A stretch of 64,000 nucleotides of DNA, taken from contig VWND01000009.1 of NCBI GenBank assembly GCA_009599575.1, positions 1,116,001 through 1,180,000 of the forward strand, given 5' to 3'. The notes beneath the pieces are model-generated. The model worked only from the letters and a program-made list of their open reading frames with translations. It searched no databases and was not told the origin of the DNA. Within the stretch, counting starts at the first letter, position 1; each line of letters begins with the position of its first letter. The stretch comes from Blumeriella jaapii (taxonomy: Eukaryota; Ascomycota; Leotiomycetes; Helotiales; Drepanopezizaceae). Shown in pieces: positions 45,360 to 57,649 of this stretch. The position numbers were made by a program, and so were the translations under genes.

Positions 45360-46904
45360 ATTTAAAAAGCTTTGTACTAAAAGATTTTCCGTTGTATTCG
45401 ATAAACGATTAATTTTTCGACTTCGTATTTAAGCTTATTAATTATATTAATAAATTCAAAAGCTAAATTAACCTGATTTGAAAGCGCGTCGTTAATTGTT
45501 TTACGCAATCGATTAGCGTAAAAAACTAAATATACGTTTATAATATTAAAAAGATTTAGCTTAAAGGCGTTGTCGAAAATCTTAGCTACAATTTTAAAAA
45601 GCCGTTTGTAAGGTTGTCGAATTTGCGAAAAAGCCGGGAAATCGGAAATAAACGTATATCGAGCTATACGTAATCGCTAACGTTAAAATCGATCGCGCGG
45701 CGAAATTTATTCGCATTTTTTATTATTTTGTCGTAAACTTATTAAAAATGCGATTTAACGAAGTTTCAGGCGTCGTAATAGCGGCGAGCGTACGCACGAG
45801 CTTCGTTTGCGTTTAGTTTGTATAAAAGATTAAAAAAAAAGGAAATATCGAGTTTCCAATTTTAATTAATATAGGAAATATAATCGTATACAATTTCAAA
45901 AGGTAAAAGGCCACCTAAACTCTCGTAAAAAAGAATTATTTGGGCGAAATCCATTATTAAAAGAAATTCGCTTTAATCGTTTTGATAAAAATTTACGAAA
46001 GGTCGAAAGCGTTTTTACAAATTCTAATTATAAATTTCGGTCTAACCGTCGGTTTCGGAATAAACGGCTATCGAAAGCTTTAATTGCGTACCGAGTATTT
46101 TATTTAATTCAAATCAGAAAATAAACTAATATTAAAAGCTACGATCGCTAATAATACTTTTTAAAAAGCCAAAATACTTATACACGTAAAATATATACAG
46201 TTTAGCGAAATTTCGAGCGTCGATATTTTTATAATAAAAAATCGAAATAGCCTGTTTAAAAAAGCGATTTATTATTACGAATATATTATCGTAACCGTAA
46301 TTGTTTTTATTAAAGCTGCAAAAATCCATTGTAACGTGCTTTCAAAAATGGTCAAAAACAAAAAAAAACTAAAAAAGGCCGGAGCGCTTATTTTTTGAAA
46401 CAAAACTCTTTCGATAAACGTAGCAATTGCAATAGTATTATTTTACGAAAGCTGTTATATTTCGCCAATAATATTAATCCGAAAGCAATTGCGTAGTTTT
46501 GCGAACGCTGAAATAAGCGATGAAAATCTGGTCGTGTATTTTTCGTACAAAAGCTAAACGAAAATGATCGACGTCTAGTATTATCAAACGACCGTAATAT
46601 AACAGCAAATCGCGTTTAAATATATACGAAATATTATTATCGTCGTTTTTTTTCGTAGCGTTTCGTACAGCTTTTTTTCGAAGCGTTATTAGGCTGCTAG
46701 CTGTGCGATTAGCGTGGAAAATTTAATTAACGACACGAAATACGAAAAAAAATCAGCTATTTCAACGATAAAAACAGCTGTTTCGAAGGCCGTAAAAAGT
46801 CGAAATTTTTTAATTAAAAAGCGATAATTAATTTAATCGGTTCGAAAAAAGATTTGCAAACGTTAAATGCGTTTAAAAAAGTTTTGGCGGTCGAATTCGC
46901 TCGT
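45360..46904 (-). pseudogene. A3 integrase (degraded)
   Basis: Aligns throughout with A1 4400-5965. An open piece at 46329-46132 shows VIINRFFKQAISIFYYKNID and VYKYFGFLKSIISDRSF, the integrase core with the second catalytic Asp in I-I-S-D-R. Unlike A1, this part of the core can be read in one frame. Confidence 0.87.
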
Positions 46905-48470
46905 ACGACGTATTAATACGTTAGTCAAAAAGTTGTGTTTACCTAGTTTATACGTAATAAAAAAGCTGTAATCGGCGAAAAGCTCGGCCCAGCGTATTTA
47001 TCGAACGTTTAAAAATTTGGAAATTATAAAATATTTCAAAGCTTTATAATTAATAATAATTTTAATCTGATAAACTAAATTAATTAATTTAATACGAAAA
47101 TTGCCTAGAAATTTTACGATTGCGAGCATTTTTTTATCGTATACGACGTAGTTTAGTTTTGCGAAAGCTATAGTTTTGCTAAAATAAGCGATTAAAAGCT
47201 AATCGTCGTTATAAAATTGCGAAAACACAAAAGCTATTACGCCGTCGGAAACGTTAGTTTCTAATATATAAAAAAAGTTTTGCCTGTAATATTATAAAAC
47301 TAATACAATAATAAAAGTTAGTATAAAAAAGTCGAAACTTTTCTAATATTCAAAAGTGAAATTATAAAAAACGTTAGCTTTGATTAAATAAATCAAAAGC
47401 TTTGCAATTATACCGTAGTTTCGAATAAAACGTCGGTAAAAATTACAAAAATCAAAAAAGTTTTATACATTTTTTACAATAATAAAAAGCTTTTAATAAG
47501 CGATTACGAAGACTTTTTCTGGATTTATTTTTAAGCTTTCAGTAGAAATAATAAAACCTAAGTAACGGATCCGAATAACGTTGAATTTAAACTTTCGAAT
47601 ATCGGCCTGTAATCTAGCGTCAGCGAGTTTTTAAAACATTTTACGAATATATATAACGTGTTTCAAAAAATCGGACGAATAAATAAAAATATTATTTAAA
47701 TATACAATGTAAAAATCGTTTAAATAATCGAAGAAAACGTCGTTTATATAACGTTAGTAAATTGCGGATTTATTAATAAGGCCAAAAAATAGCATTTTGC
47801 ATTTATAAGCGCCGTAACGCGTACGAAACGTCGTTAGTTTTTTACTGGCGGAGTCTATTCGAATTTTATAAAAAGCTTGACGAATATCGAATTTCGTAAA
47901 AATTCGTATTTCCGAAAAACAAGCAAAGGTTTTATCGATAAAAAAAAAAAAAAAAAACGATTTTTACGAATAACGTTATTAAAAGCTCGATAATCGATAT
48001 AAAAACGTAATAAACCGTCGGGTTTTTTAGCGAAAAGCATTAAAACAGCAAAAAAAGCAATGGAAAATTCGATAAAACTTTTATTAAAATTATTTTACAA
48101 ATAAATTTTAATAATCTCGAGTTTTAAAATCGATATTTTATATAAAAAAGTATATTTCAGCTTTTTTCTATTTATAATAAGTTCGATTTTATAATCGTAG
48201 GGCCGGTGAAAGGCTAGCTCGTTATTAGCGGCCTTAAAAAACACGTGTTCGAAATTTTTATATTTCGGAGGAAAAAATTCAAAAAAAGGTTTATTCGAAA
48301 TTAGCTCTGCTAAGCTAATTAAAAAAATCGAAATCGATATTTCGTTCGTTCTGAAACGTTCGAAAAAATTATAAAATTAAATCTTAAAAAAAGTATTGTA
48401 CGTGAAATCGTCTAGTATTTTATCGATCTCGTACAAAAAGATTAAAAACATTTTAACTGCTTTTTTTTTA
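46905..48470 (-). pseudogene. A3 reverse transcriptase-RNase H (degraded)
   Basis: LFAKKPDGLLRFYIDYRAFN is open at 48040-47855. The catalytic box near 47705 reads Y-L-N-N as in A1 and A2. RNase H follows to 46910 with stops. Confidence 0.88.
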
Positions 48471-48770
48471 AAAATCAGCTTAAAAGCGTATGTAATAATT
48501 TAACAAATGGAAATTAAATAAGCAGTAAATTAAAAGATTCGTTTTCGAACTAGTCGTTTGAAAAATTCAGAAAAAGGTTTTTTATCTAAATTATCGATTA
48601 TATTAAATTAAAAAGCTATCGCGGCGAAAGTTTTTCTTCGGTTTTTGATGTAATTGTTTTTCGTAACACAAAAAAGCTGTTCTAACGAAAGGAAAAGAAA
48701 AAGAAAAAAAAATAATAAAAAAGGGATCGGCAGCCTGAGAAAATAATAGTATGATTTTTTGTATTATTCC

Positions 48771-48803
48771 ATTGGCGTCGTTATCGAAATTGGCACCGCG
48801 AAT
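48771..48803. repeat. 33-bp palindromic micro-repeat, A3 protease-RT linker
   Basis: ATTGGCG (degraded left arm) and CGCGAAT (48797-48803). In pol sense it reads F-I-R-G-A-N-F-D-N-D-A-N within an open frame. Confidence 0.87.
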
Positions 48804-49085
48804 AAAATTCGACCTTTTCGCGCTTCGCATAGCGTCGTAAATCTGGTATAATTAATCAAGGTTTTTATTACGTTTTACAGCGTCGTTTTAATAACGAAAT
48901 TAAATTTTTCGGAAATGCAAATAAAAAACTTTAATATAACGAACGTAAAAAATTGTAAAAGAATAAAACTTCGGCTAATAAAACTTGCGTTTATTACAAT
49001 TTAATAAAACTTGATATTCGGCCAACCAAGCTTTTTTTAAAATCATACTATAATTTCCGAGGTTAATAATCAAAAAAAAAGTAAA

Positions 49086-49090
49086 CGATT
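49086..49090. repeat. Target-site duplication CGATT of Copia-2 (left copy; right copy 57322-57326)
   Basis: Flanks both LTRs. A1 8118-8140 shows the empty site AAACGATTATATTCGATT. Confidence 0.93.
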
Positions 49091-49392
49091 TGTCGTGCAT
49101 AGCTGAATAGTCGGTAGGAACCCTCACCGGAGGCTGGAACGGATGAATTGTATGCAGTAAGATGTTATTTGTATTGTTTTAAGTCTGACTGGCGAGCTTT
49201 TCGCAAAAGACGGAAGGTTCGGGCTCGCTTAGTTAGTCGCTCGGAAAAACTAGTTTTCGAAAAGGCTCGTTATTACGTGATTACGAGCTTTTCCGAGCTT
49301 CAGGAACATTTAATTATTAAAAGCGTATAGGAAGAATAAATCTGGAATAAAAGAAATAAAAAGAAATAAAAGAATATAAATATAGCGTAATA
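49091..49392 (-). repeat. Copia-2 3' LTR
   Basis: 302 bp. The outer left part is intact (TAGGAACCCTCACCGGAGGC); the inner right end is altered (GCGTAATA against GCGCAACA). Confidence 0.95.
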
Positions 49393-49610
49393 TATTTTTT
49401 AGCTGATTGCCAATCCGGTGATCAGCTATTTTTAAAGCGCGGAAAGGTTTTTTTGTCGTTCGAATGCGGCCGTAATACGATATTGTAATATTTATATGAT
49501 TTGTTTATATTTTTTGTCGTTGCGGAGTGTGAATAAGGCTAATTCAGCTTAAATAAACGTTTCGTCGCTTTTGAAAACTTTAATTTTTTTATTTTTTTAT
49601 TAGTTTTTTA

Positions 49611-50357
49611 ATGGATTCAGGCTTTATTATTTTAATTAGAAATATCGATATAGCTTTTTTTATATTTAAAAAAGGTCGTTCGCGTGGTTTTACGCGATTA
49701 ATTGGTCTAGCTTTTCGGATTTCCAGTTTTCGGCGCTTGCGTAATCGAAGTTTTGCGAAGTTTATTTTGCGTAATCAGTCGGCTTTTTCGGCCAATTCGT
49801 TTTTTTTTGACTTTTTCGAAAGGGGCGATCTTTTCGATATTTCGTTTTTAAACGGTTTTTTCGGAGATTTATATTTGCTTGGCCTCGAGGATGCCGATGT
49901 GGCGCTTGGAAGTGGGAGAAACGCTGCTGGCGGTGGAGGAGCTATTGGCGGTAGTTTCGGTTTTAATGGCATTTTCGGGGAGGGAGGGCAGAATATTGGC
50001 GCTTTTGGAAAAGGAGCGTCCGGGGGTTATTAAGGCGAAGGAATTGAAGGTGAGGATAACGACGATGGTCGTTTTTTAAAACGCGCTCGTATTAAAGCCA
50101 GAAAGCCTGTTATTTCTAGGCTTTTTAATTTTACTTTTTGTATGATTTGTATTATTCGCGGAGCAATTGAAAACCTAGATTACGATTGCTTGTCGAATTT
50201 GGCTGAAGCTCGTTATTATCGGTGTTACGCAATTAGCACGTCGTGCATTCCGGCCGACGCGAACGTTTTGGCTGCGTGGTTTTTCGTTTTTAAAACTCGG
50301 GTTGATAAAATTATTAAAGCGGTCAGTTTTATCGAAAAACTTTGTCGTTTTTGCTAA
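49611..50357 (+). CDS. Antisense accessory ORF of Copia-2, Cys-bearing C-terminus, one premature stop
   Basis: Starts at a true ATG. A single frame of 249 codons holds one internal stop, TAA at 50031-50033, that a single C-to-T change would create from CAA (Gln). The N-terminal 50 residues are Arg/Lys-rich; an acidic part and a Gly-rich block (NAAGGGGAIGGSFGFNG) follow. Then come a basic cluster (RFLKRARIKARKP, a possible nuclear signal) and a C-terminal Cys set C-x2-C-x12-C-x11-C-x6-C near residues 177-215. The Cys set recalls small zinc-binding domains of fungal repeat-associated proteins, but I cannot name the family. It lies antisense to pol, 218 bp inside the 3' LTR. Accessory role inferred from position only. 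Confidence 0.6.
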
Positions 50358-51050
50358 TCGATTTTTAGAATATGACGGTTATTTTTTATTTTACGATTAA
50401 AGCGGCTTTAAAAATGCAAAAAAGTAAGTTTTTAAATCGATCGTAATTCAGAAGTAAAACTAATAAACATAAAGCGTATTATTGACGCGAAGCTCGCCGC
50501 GGCTCGTGGGATTTTTTAGATTTTTGCTTTTGCTTTTCGAATGGAAACTTTTATTTCTGTTTTACGTGCTGGCGGAATAGGGCCTGGCTACGACCTATCA
50601 GAGAATACTTTCGTTTTTGGAGGTTTAGAAGGGAATTTCGCGGCGACTTTTCTGCCAAACGTTTTTGGTTTTTAGCTCGGTGAAGTTTCGCAAAAAGGAG
50701 GAAATGTTTCGGTTGTATAGCCGGCGGCAGCTGTTTTTTAAAGGGGCTATCGGGGGGGGGGGTTTATTTCAGGTTTGATTGTTGCGGAGCGTCGGGGCGC
50801 GGGTTGTTGTTTTGGCGGGTTATATTTTTGACTTTTTGTAAAATTAAGCGGTTTGATTTTGGGTTTTTAGGTTTGCGAAAGATTCGGATTTTTTTTGATT
50901 GGAAGATGGTTTTGCTGTGTTTTAAGTTTTAATAAAAGTTTGTTTAAATAAGTGTACGCCTGCAAAATGCAAGTTTTTTAGCTCGATTGATCGAGCTTTT
51001 CGATAAAGCTTCGAGAATTCCGTAAATTAAGGAGTTTAACGAAACTTGTG
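50358..51050. other. Copia-2 segment between the antisense ORF and RNase H
   Basis: G-rich on the plus strand, with an 11-G run at 50752-50762. Short plus-strand open pieces (for example FRMETFISVLRAGGIGPGYD near 50535-50600) might extend an antisense gene with an intron or frameshift. Nothing assignable on the minus strand. Confidence 0.4.
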
Positions 51051-51830
51051 TTTTTATCGGATTAGATTTTTGGTGAAACCGTTTGCGTATATTTTATTTG
51101 TTAAAAGATATATGATTTTGAATTTTCTATTTTGATACTTTTGGCGAATTTATATATTGCTTATATCGACGTGGCGGAGTTTCGTAAAGATTTTTTTTTT
51201 ATTTTTTACGATTAGTTTAATCGTTTGCTGATTGTCGTAATATACGTTTTACTTAGGAATAATATCGAGTCGAAGCTTTTTGAAAAAACGTTGGAGTGTT
51301 ATTATTTTTTTTACGATTGTTATACAAATAAATAGTTTCGCTTTAGTGAAAAAAATGGTGATTATGTTTTGTCGTACAGTTTTTTATAAAATAGCATTTC
51401 CGAAAAGAAAAAAAATATAATTTTGAAAGGATTTCCGAGTTTTTGAATCGTCGGCGAAAAAGGCGTCGGTGGAAATTATTAATTGGTTTTTCCGCTTTTT
51501 CCGATTGTAAACGATTTTTAAGAACTTCGTTTTATAAAAATATCGAAGCGTTTAATTGATTGCTTCGAAATGTTGGAGACTTGGGTTGGTAAAAAAATAA
51601 AAAAGTTGAGAGGCTGCGAAGGCTACGTCGGGTCGAAGTATGATGGCCGTGTATAAAATTAAACCGATTTTTTTTTAATACTTTTTGATTTGCGAAAGCG
51701 TGGCTACGCTTGGGTTTTTAATAAATTCGCAGGTTAGGAAAAGCGTATTTGGAAAGCGCTTTTTGCATGTATTAAACTTCGTAGCGATTTTTTCGATATA
51801 CGAGTCGTAGAGCAAAAAGACTTTTTTTTT
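51051..51830 (-). pseudogene. Copia-2 RNase H (degraded)
   Basis: Follows RT in frame for long stretches: ILYTAIILRPDVAFAASQL near 51660-51600, then LQHFEAIN, STDAFFADDSKTRKS near 51460, ITIFFTKAKLFICITIVK near 51360, YYDNQQTIKLIVKN near 51230, and the end KLRHVDIS near 51170. These are the successive Copia RNase H landmarks. Confidence 0.9.
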
Positions 51831-52660
51831 TTATTTGTTTCGTAAGATACGGATTCCGAAAAAATAATTCAGATTTCTTATATTTGTAAGTTCGTAGGCT
51901 TTTTTCAGACCGAGAATGATTTCGTCGGCTTTTAACGAATAGAAGGCGTGGTATAAAACTTGAATATCGTCGATGTAAAACGCTACGTATACGCTTCGTA
52001 TTTCGTTAGCGAATATATAAGGTTTTTCGCCTATTGGTTCGAGCTTTAGCTTTTTCAAAATGTTGGCGAATTCGCTATATTATAAGGCTAGAGAGTTTTT
52101 TAATTTATACAAAGCTCGGTTTAACTGTATTATTATATTTGGTTATTTGAATTTATTAGACAGATGGCACGTAATTGATTTATTTCTGGAGTTTCGTTTT
52201 GCATTAACGAAAGTATTGATTATATCGAATTGCTTAATTTCCAGGTCGAAATAAGCCGCTAGCGTTATAACCGTTCGGAAAAAACGGGTTGCGAGTGTAG
52301 CTGCGTATATAAAAAAAATTAAAGCTTCGTTTTATAAGTTTTTTTTTACGATTAGTTTCGATTTGCACCGTTGCAATTCGCTTAAGCTGTTTGTTTTGTA
52401 TATGAAGATTTATTTAAGTGGAATAGGTTTTATGGTTTTATTTTTTTTAATAATTTTCCAATATTTTTTAGTTTTTAAATTTTTGATTTCGGTTTTTGCT
52501 TTTTTTCTGAACTGCTTTTTTATTTGGTGGTTTTTCAATTCGTTTTAGTTTTTTGGAGCCTTCGGAAGGTTGTTTCGATATTGTTTTTGGTCGGAAAGTT
52601 GAATGTTTTTTACCGATTCTTTTTTTATCGAAGCCGTTATTATTGCGTAGATAGCCTGGA
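51831..52660 (-). pseudogene. Copia-2 reverse transcriptase (degraded)
   Basis: The open part 52058-51831 reads VYVAFYIDDIQVLYHAFYSL, then KKAYELTNIRNLNYFFGIRI: catalytic box kept as YIDD. Upstream are KQFDIINTFVNAKRN near 52180 and an LNRALYKLKNSLAL block (family Y-G-L-K-Q-S-P). Plus-strand frames here are shadows. Confidence 0.92.
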
Positions 52661-52699
52661 GGTTTTTTTTATTTATTTAAATCGGTTCGTTTGTTTAAA

Positions 52700-53840
52700 A
52701 CGTATAAACGAATTCGTCGATTTGTTATTTGGTAGATGGAGCTATTAATTAAAAGATTTCGCATACCGTGGCGTATATTTCCGGTTTATCCGGCCAGTGT
52801 AAAATAGAATTTGTACGATTTCGTTTGACAGTTTTTGAAATCAGCTGTTTTTTATCGCTTATCGGAAACTTCGATTTGTTTTTTTTACTTTTTTTAAATG
52901 GTGCCTTTTTCTTAATAGTCAGCTTTGGAGGAGCTTCCAAAAGTAAGCGTTTAGATGGCTGTTTTATTTTAAATCGATCTGGCGTCTGATTTGCCGGGCG
53001 ATGGCTTTTAATTATAATTTAAAAGGTTGAATTGCGCGCTTTTTTGTATAGGGCCATTTTTATATCCGCGCCGAAGAATCTTTTGGAATTTTGCTTTGTT
53101 TTATTTTGTTTTGCAATAATAAGTTTTACTAGTTTATTATTTTTTTTTAAACTTTTATAATTTTTTGACGCTTTTATCGCGTCGATCAAAGTGTTTCGGA
53201 TATGCTTTGCATATTTCCGATTAATAATTAGTTTTGAAAATTAAGATTGGTCGGTAGTAGCTTTATCGAAAGGGCTTTTATAAGAGATTATTATTTCCGA
53301 GCTTTGGACGTTTGAATCGACCGTAAAAAAAGGCTCGATCGCTTCGATTTTTATTAGGTTTTTTATTTTCGAAAATTTGGTTTTTTTTGAAATGTTTAAA
53401 TTTATTAATATTAAAATATTTTTTTTTTTTATCGTAGGCTTTGGAAGTTTATCAAAGAGATTTGAAATAGGTTTTGGTTCTGATAGCGGCTCCGGTGGAA
53501 AAGAACTTTTATTTTTTTTTGTAGAGTCTGGAGGTTGCTTGTTTTATAATAGTGGCTTTTTTTTTGTATTATCTCCTTTTTAGCATACCGAGTTTTGCTG
53601 GTTTGCGCCGTTATTGAAACCGTCCGCTAGTATTTAATATTCAGCGTTTTGAGCTTTTTCGTTTTTCGCGTTTTCGATAAATTTTACGGTTTTTTAAAAC
53701 TTTAATTTAGTTATAGGATTTAGACTTTTACGTTCCGAGAAGTAGAACTTGGATTCGTTAAATATTACGTTTCGGCTTGTAATTATACGCATCAGTTGGG
53801 ACATTTAAATTTTGTAAATATTAGAGGCGTTGTATTTAAC
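52700..53840 (-). pseudogene. Copia-2 integrase-RT linker region (degraded)
   Basis: A low-complexity, Lys/Pro/Ser-rich linker as usual between Copia integrase and RT (open piece 52940-52749: KKKAPFKKSKKNKSKFPISD). Plus-strand frames at 52768-52989 and 53377-53583 are antisense to it. Confidence 0.7.
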
Positions 53841-53849
53841 CAAATATCC

Positions 53850-54950
53850 GATATGTTTTTTCGAAAGGATTTTAAATTTTTTTTTATGTTTTGTGGCCTT
53901 TCGATTTTTTATTATTAGATACGCACGAGCTTCGTACGTATAAACTTTGCTTCAGTTTGGTCTGAAGTCGGCCGTACGCGCTTTTATAATAGCAGGATCG
54001 TAGTACCGGAAGTATTGCTTAAATCAGCTGTACAAAACTTTATTTAAAGATTTGAATTGTTTTTTCGCAAGCGGCGATATATTATATAAATGCGCTGCTG
54101 CTTTTATTATTTCGGGCCAAAAGGAGGTTGGAAATCTCGTTTTAATTTTTATTTTTATCGAACGCTTAATTATTTTTTTTTTTTATTCGTTCGATCGAAC
54201 CGTTTGGCTGGTGCACGTAGGGTGGAATTAATTTTAGATCGATATTTTCGCGCTCCGTTTATTTTTGGTATTTCGAAATGATGTTTTTTTGTTTTGAAAT
54301 CACCGACGATTCGTTATTTTATCGAATTTTGCAAATGGAAAAGTTGTATTAACGTTTTATTTATGCGTCGAACGTTTGAAAACGGTTCAGAACGATTTTT
54401 ATACTTTTCGTTCTGGTAGCGGAGGTTTAAATCTTTTTATTGTATTCGTTTTTTATTAGAAATATTTACGTCGAGCCGTTGTAAGCTTTTTTACGATTTT
54501 TGGGATAATCGTAAAAGTTTTAGCCGATGCGAAAAAAAAGCCTAAGAGATTTGTTTTTTAATATTGCTTTTAAAATCATTTGCTTTAAATGCGTAATAAT
54601 ATACTTTTCGCATTTTATTTTGGTTGAGCCTTTGATTTTTATTTTACGAGTGTTTTCGATTAGCTTTTCGAGCGCGTTTTTATTTAAATAGTCCGAACGA
54701 AGGTGTTATAAACGCGCATCGTTATTTCGATCGTATATAAACACGCTGCTTTTTTTGAATTTATGGCGCGTACGACGTTTCGGGGTTATATAAATTATTA
54801 GGCCGGGCGAATTACGTTTTAAAAAGTTTAAATTATTACGTAGGAAGTGCGAACAAAAAAAGCAATTGATTTTGATATATTTAAATATATAAAAATCGGC
54901 GATCGTTTGATATTGACGTTTTAAAATAAAACTTTCAGAGTTTTCAGAAC
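53850..54950 (-). pseudogene. Copia-2 integrase (degraded)
   Basis: IPPYVHQPNGSIERIKKKII near 54220-54160 carries the Q-N-G-x-x-E-R motif with the catalytic Glu, followed by FWPEIIKAAAHLYNISPL. Upstream are the core (NRFQTFDA) and the Cys pair near 54600. Downstream is YEARAYLIIKKRKATKHKKK, the conserved post-core block. Confidence 0.88.
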
Positions 54951-55270
54951 GAAAAGTATTATTTGACCTTTGGAATTAATAATCTTTTTTAGCCAAAAAA
55001 CTAGCGGAAATAATATTGGTGGTGAAGTTTGAAACGAACGCTACGTTATTAAGAATTATATTTCAGAGCTTTTTATTTTTTTTGCGAAAGGCTTTTTTTA
55101 TTAGACGATTTTTTTTTCCCGACGATTAAAAAACTTTATGTGCTTGCATAAACGTTATTAATAAGGTTAATAATCTTTTTATAAGACTTTTCGATAAAAA
55201 GGTTTTTATCGTTTATTAAATGGATTTCAGAGCAATTGTTAAAAAAAGTGTTTTTATTTAAAAAATAATA
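54951..55270 (-). pseudogene. Copia-2 protease region (degraded)
   Basis: VFFNNCSEIHLINDKN-like sequence near 55250-55200 fits the Copia protease active site with D-x-G lost. NVAFVSNFTTNIISASFLAK near 55040-54990 is the strand that precedes the pre-integrase region in many Copia proteins. Confidence 0.72.
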
Positions 55271-56900
55271 TTAATCAGGTTTTAAAATTAAAACGTTGAT
55301 TCCGAAATGCTTTTTAATCGTATCAGGGTAAAAAAGACAAAAAGTTGCGGTAGAAAACTTTTTCTGGTCGTTTTTAAAGGTTGATTTTGGAGTTTGTTTT
55401 GGCTTAGTTATTGGAATTTTAAGGATTTTATTAATTGCGACCATTTGAATATTTTTTTTATTTAGAGCTTTCAGAGCTTTTTTGTGATTGGAAGACAGCT
55501 TTTTTCGCATTTCAGCGATTTTTTACCTGTTTAGGGGGTTGGGAAAAGTTTTTTTTTTACGACGATTATTTATTACGTATAAAAGCTTTTTATAATCGAT
55601 TGGGGGATAGAAATGGCGCTTTTTAAGAATGTCGCATAGGCAGTTATATTTTTTTCCTTTTTTCTTTTTGCTTTTTCTTTTTTTTTTTTCTACGATTTTT
55701 CGAAGTATCGTTGTTTTCAGAATCGAGAAGGGAAGTGCGAAAACTCCGACTTTTCCGACTTTTCGGCCTGAATTGTCGAATCTTCGGTTGTTTTTAAAGG
55801 AAGAGATTATAAAACTTAGTTCGATTAGAGTTTTTTTTATAGAAAGGCCGGCAAGTTCGTTTTTCAGATATTTAGCTTTTTTGCCGTTCGCTTATTATGG
55901 ATTGATATGTGCGGCGATTGCGTCGAGAAAATCGATGGCAGCGTGGCGGCTATTTATATTAGAAATTTTATATTCGACAGCTGTTTTGTAAGCGGTCTGC
56001 TATTTTTTTATTTATTCGATTATATTTATTTTTCCGTTGTACGCTTTGCGAAAAGTGTTTTTATAGTCAGATTTGACGGAGCTAACTACGAAAAAATATG
56101 CAGGGGCAATATTCTTTTTTAAAATACGAACGAATGCTTGGAATGATTTCTGCTTTTTTTTATAGTATGGATTCTTGATTTTTCGCATACTTTTATTTAT
56201 TAACGAATCTTTTTGCAGATTAGTATGGAAAGTGGCGTACGCTTTTTTATTATTGATAGCGTTAATCTTCGATTAAGCAATTGCAGAGTTTATTAAATTA
56301 GTTTTTATTATTAAAAAGATTTAGTCGAGCAACTTTTGGTAGGCAGTGACGTACTTTTGCTATTTTTTAAGCTTTTTTAAATAGTTTTTCGAGAGGTGAT
56401 CGATTTTATTTTTTAAATCGTCGAAAGTTAGATTGGCTGGTCGAAGTCTGTCGGAAAAGTTATTAGTCGTAACGGCGGCCTTTTTTGCTTCGGTTATGCT
56501 ATTGTATTCGGCGTATTTTCGATCGTAGTTTGCTTGGCGCTTTTTGTTTTTTTGATCGATAAACTGATAAGGAAATTGTTTTTATGGTCGTTTATTAATA
56601 AGAGAGCGAAATGGAAGGTCAGAATCGGTGTAATCGAGGAGAAGAATCTTTGATCGGTGAAATTTGTACGCTTTTAATCAGAAGATCTACGATTTTGGAT
56701 CGTGAAAAAAAATCTTTTTTTTCGTAAGGGCCGATATATTGTTTTCGTTGTGAAAGGTCGAATAACTGGATTGAAAAGAGTAAAAAAATGAGAATGAGAT
56801 TTGTAAATTGAGAAGATCGAAGAATTGGTGCTTTTCGCATTTTCAATAGCTTTTTATCGATTCGTGGTCTTTTGCCAAATAAAGAAAACTTTGCAAAGTA
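55271..56900 (-). pseudogene. Copia-2 Gag (degraded)
   Basis: Helical, Lys-rich gag-like sequence. Fragments: ATFHTNLQKDSLINKSMRK near 56220, FFVVSSVKSDYKNTFRK near 56080, and the open piece 55510-55271 (SSNHKKALKALNKKNIQ). The N-terminal piece 56846-56619 includes LIFLLFSIQLFDLSQRKQYI. No zinc knuckle recognised. Plus-strand frames 55435-56122 are shadows. The stretch 56901-57004 is leader. Confidence 0.65.
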
Positions 56901-57004
56901 TAATTTCTTACGAATATTTTTTGATAATTCGAATGAATTGACCGGTAAGGGCTTTCAACGAGTTTTCTAGCGTATGCATTGCAGAAAGAAGCTTATTAAT
57001 TGGC

Positions 57005-57019
57005 TCCGGGGCTTATAAT
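57005..57019 (-). other. Copia-2 primer-binding site
   Basis: Minus strand directly after the 5' LTR reads ATTATAAGCCCCGGAG, sharing TTATAAGCCCCGG with Copia-1. Consistent with priming by an initiator tRNA-Met half-molecule. Confidence 0.65.
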
Positions 57020-57321
57020 TGTCGTGTATAGCTGAATAGTCGGTAGGAACTTTTACCGGAGGCTGGAACGGATGAATTGTATACAGTAAGATATTATTTG
57101 TATTGTTTTAAGTCTGATTGGCGAGCTTTCCGCAGAAAACGGAAGGTTCGGGCTCGCTTAGTCAGTCGCTCGGAAAAACTAGTTTCCGAGGAGGCTCGTT
57201 ATCACGTGACTACGAGCCTTTCCGAGCTCCAGGAACATTTAACTACTGAAAGCGTACAGGAAGAATGAATCTGGAACAAAAGAAATGAAAGGAAATAAAG
57301 GAATGTAAATATAGCGCAACA
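57020..57321 (-). repeat. Copia-2 5' LTR
   Basis: 302 bp. The outer (right) half is intact (GAAAGCGTACAGGAAGAATG); the inner left part is altered. Confidence 0.95.
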
Positions 57322-57326
57322 CGATT

Positions 57327-57640
57327 GTATTCGATTGTTAATAATAAAATTAAAAAGCGTAAAATATATAATTAAATGGCCACGAATTCTATTATACTTT
57401 TTTATAAAAAAAAGAGCCGAAAAAAATTAAATCAAAGATTTTAAAAAAAAAAAAAAACTTAATTAGCGCCGAATCGATTAACGTATAACCGTTCGCTTTA
57501 AAATCGGCGAGCGCTTTTATTTTGTACGAAAAGCTATTTTTAATAAATATAACGGAAATTATTAATAAATCGCTATTAAAAAGCTTTCGAACGTTAAAAT
57601 AACGTATATCGCGTAATACGCTTAAAAAAAAATTTGCTTA
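57327..57640 (-). pseudogene. A3 aspartic protease (degraded)
   Basis: Aligns with A1 8124-8417. The Copia-2 insertion falls at its C-terminal side, so it was cut away from the RT half at 48470. Active-site residues altered as in A1. Confidence 0.75.
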
Positions 57641-57649
57641 GGCTTAAGC

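Larger units (their letters stand above)
49091..57321 (-). mobile_element. Copia-2, complete 8.2-kb Ty1/Copia retrotransposon with extra antisense frame
   Basis: 8231 bp with 302-bp LTRs (TGTCGTG...GCGCAACA) and TSD CGATT, inserted at the protease end of A3. Minus-strand order: gag, protease, integrase, RT, RNase H. At 8.2 kb it is long for Copia. Part of the excess is the 1.6 kb between RNase H and the 3' LTR, which carries a plus-strand frame. Its base composition is richer in G on the plus strand than anything around it. Confidence 0.94.

Noticed and set aside
55629..56122. Plus-strand ORFs of 120 and 71 codons inside Copia-2 as host genes
   Set aside because: They are antisense to Lys-rich gag helices on the minus strand and begin in low-complexity T-rich sequence.
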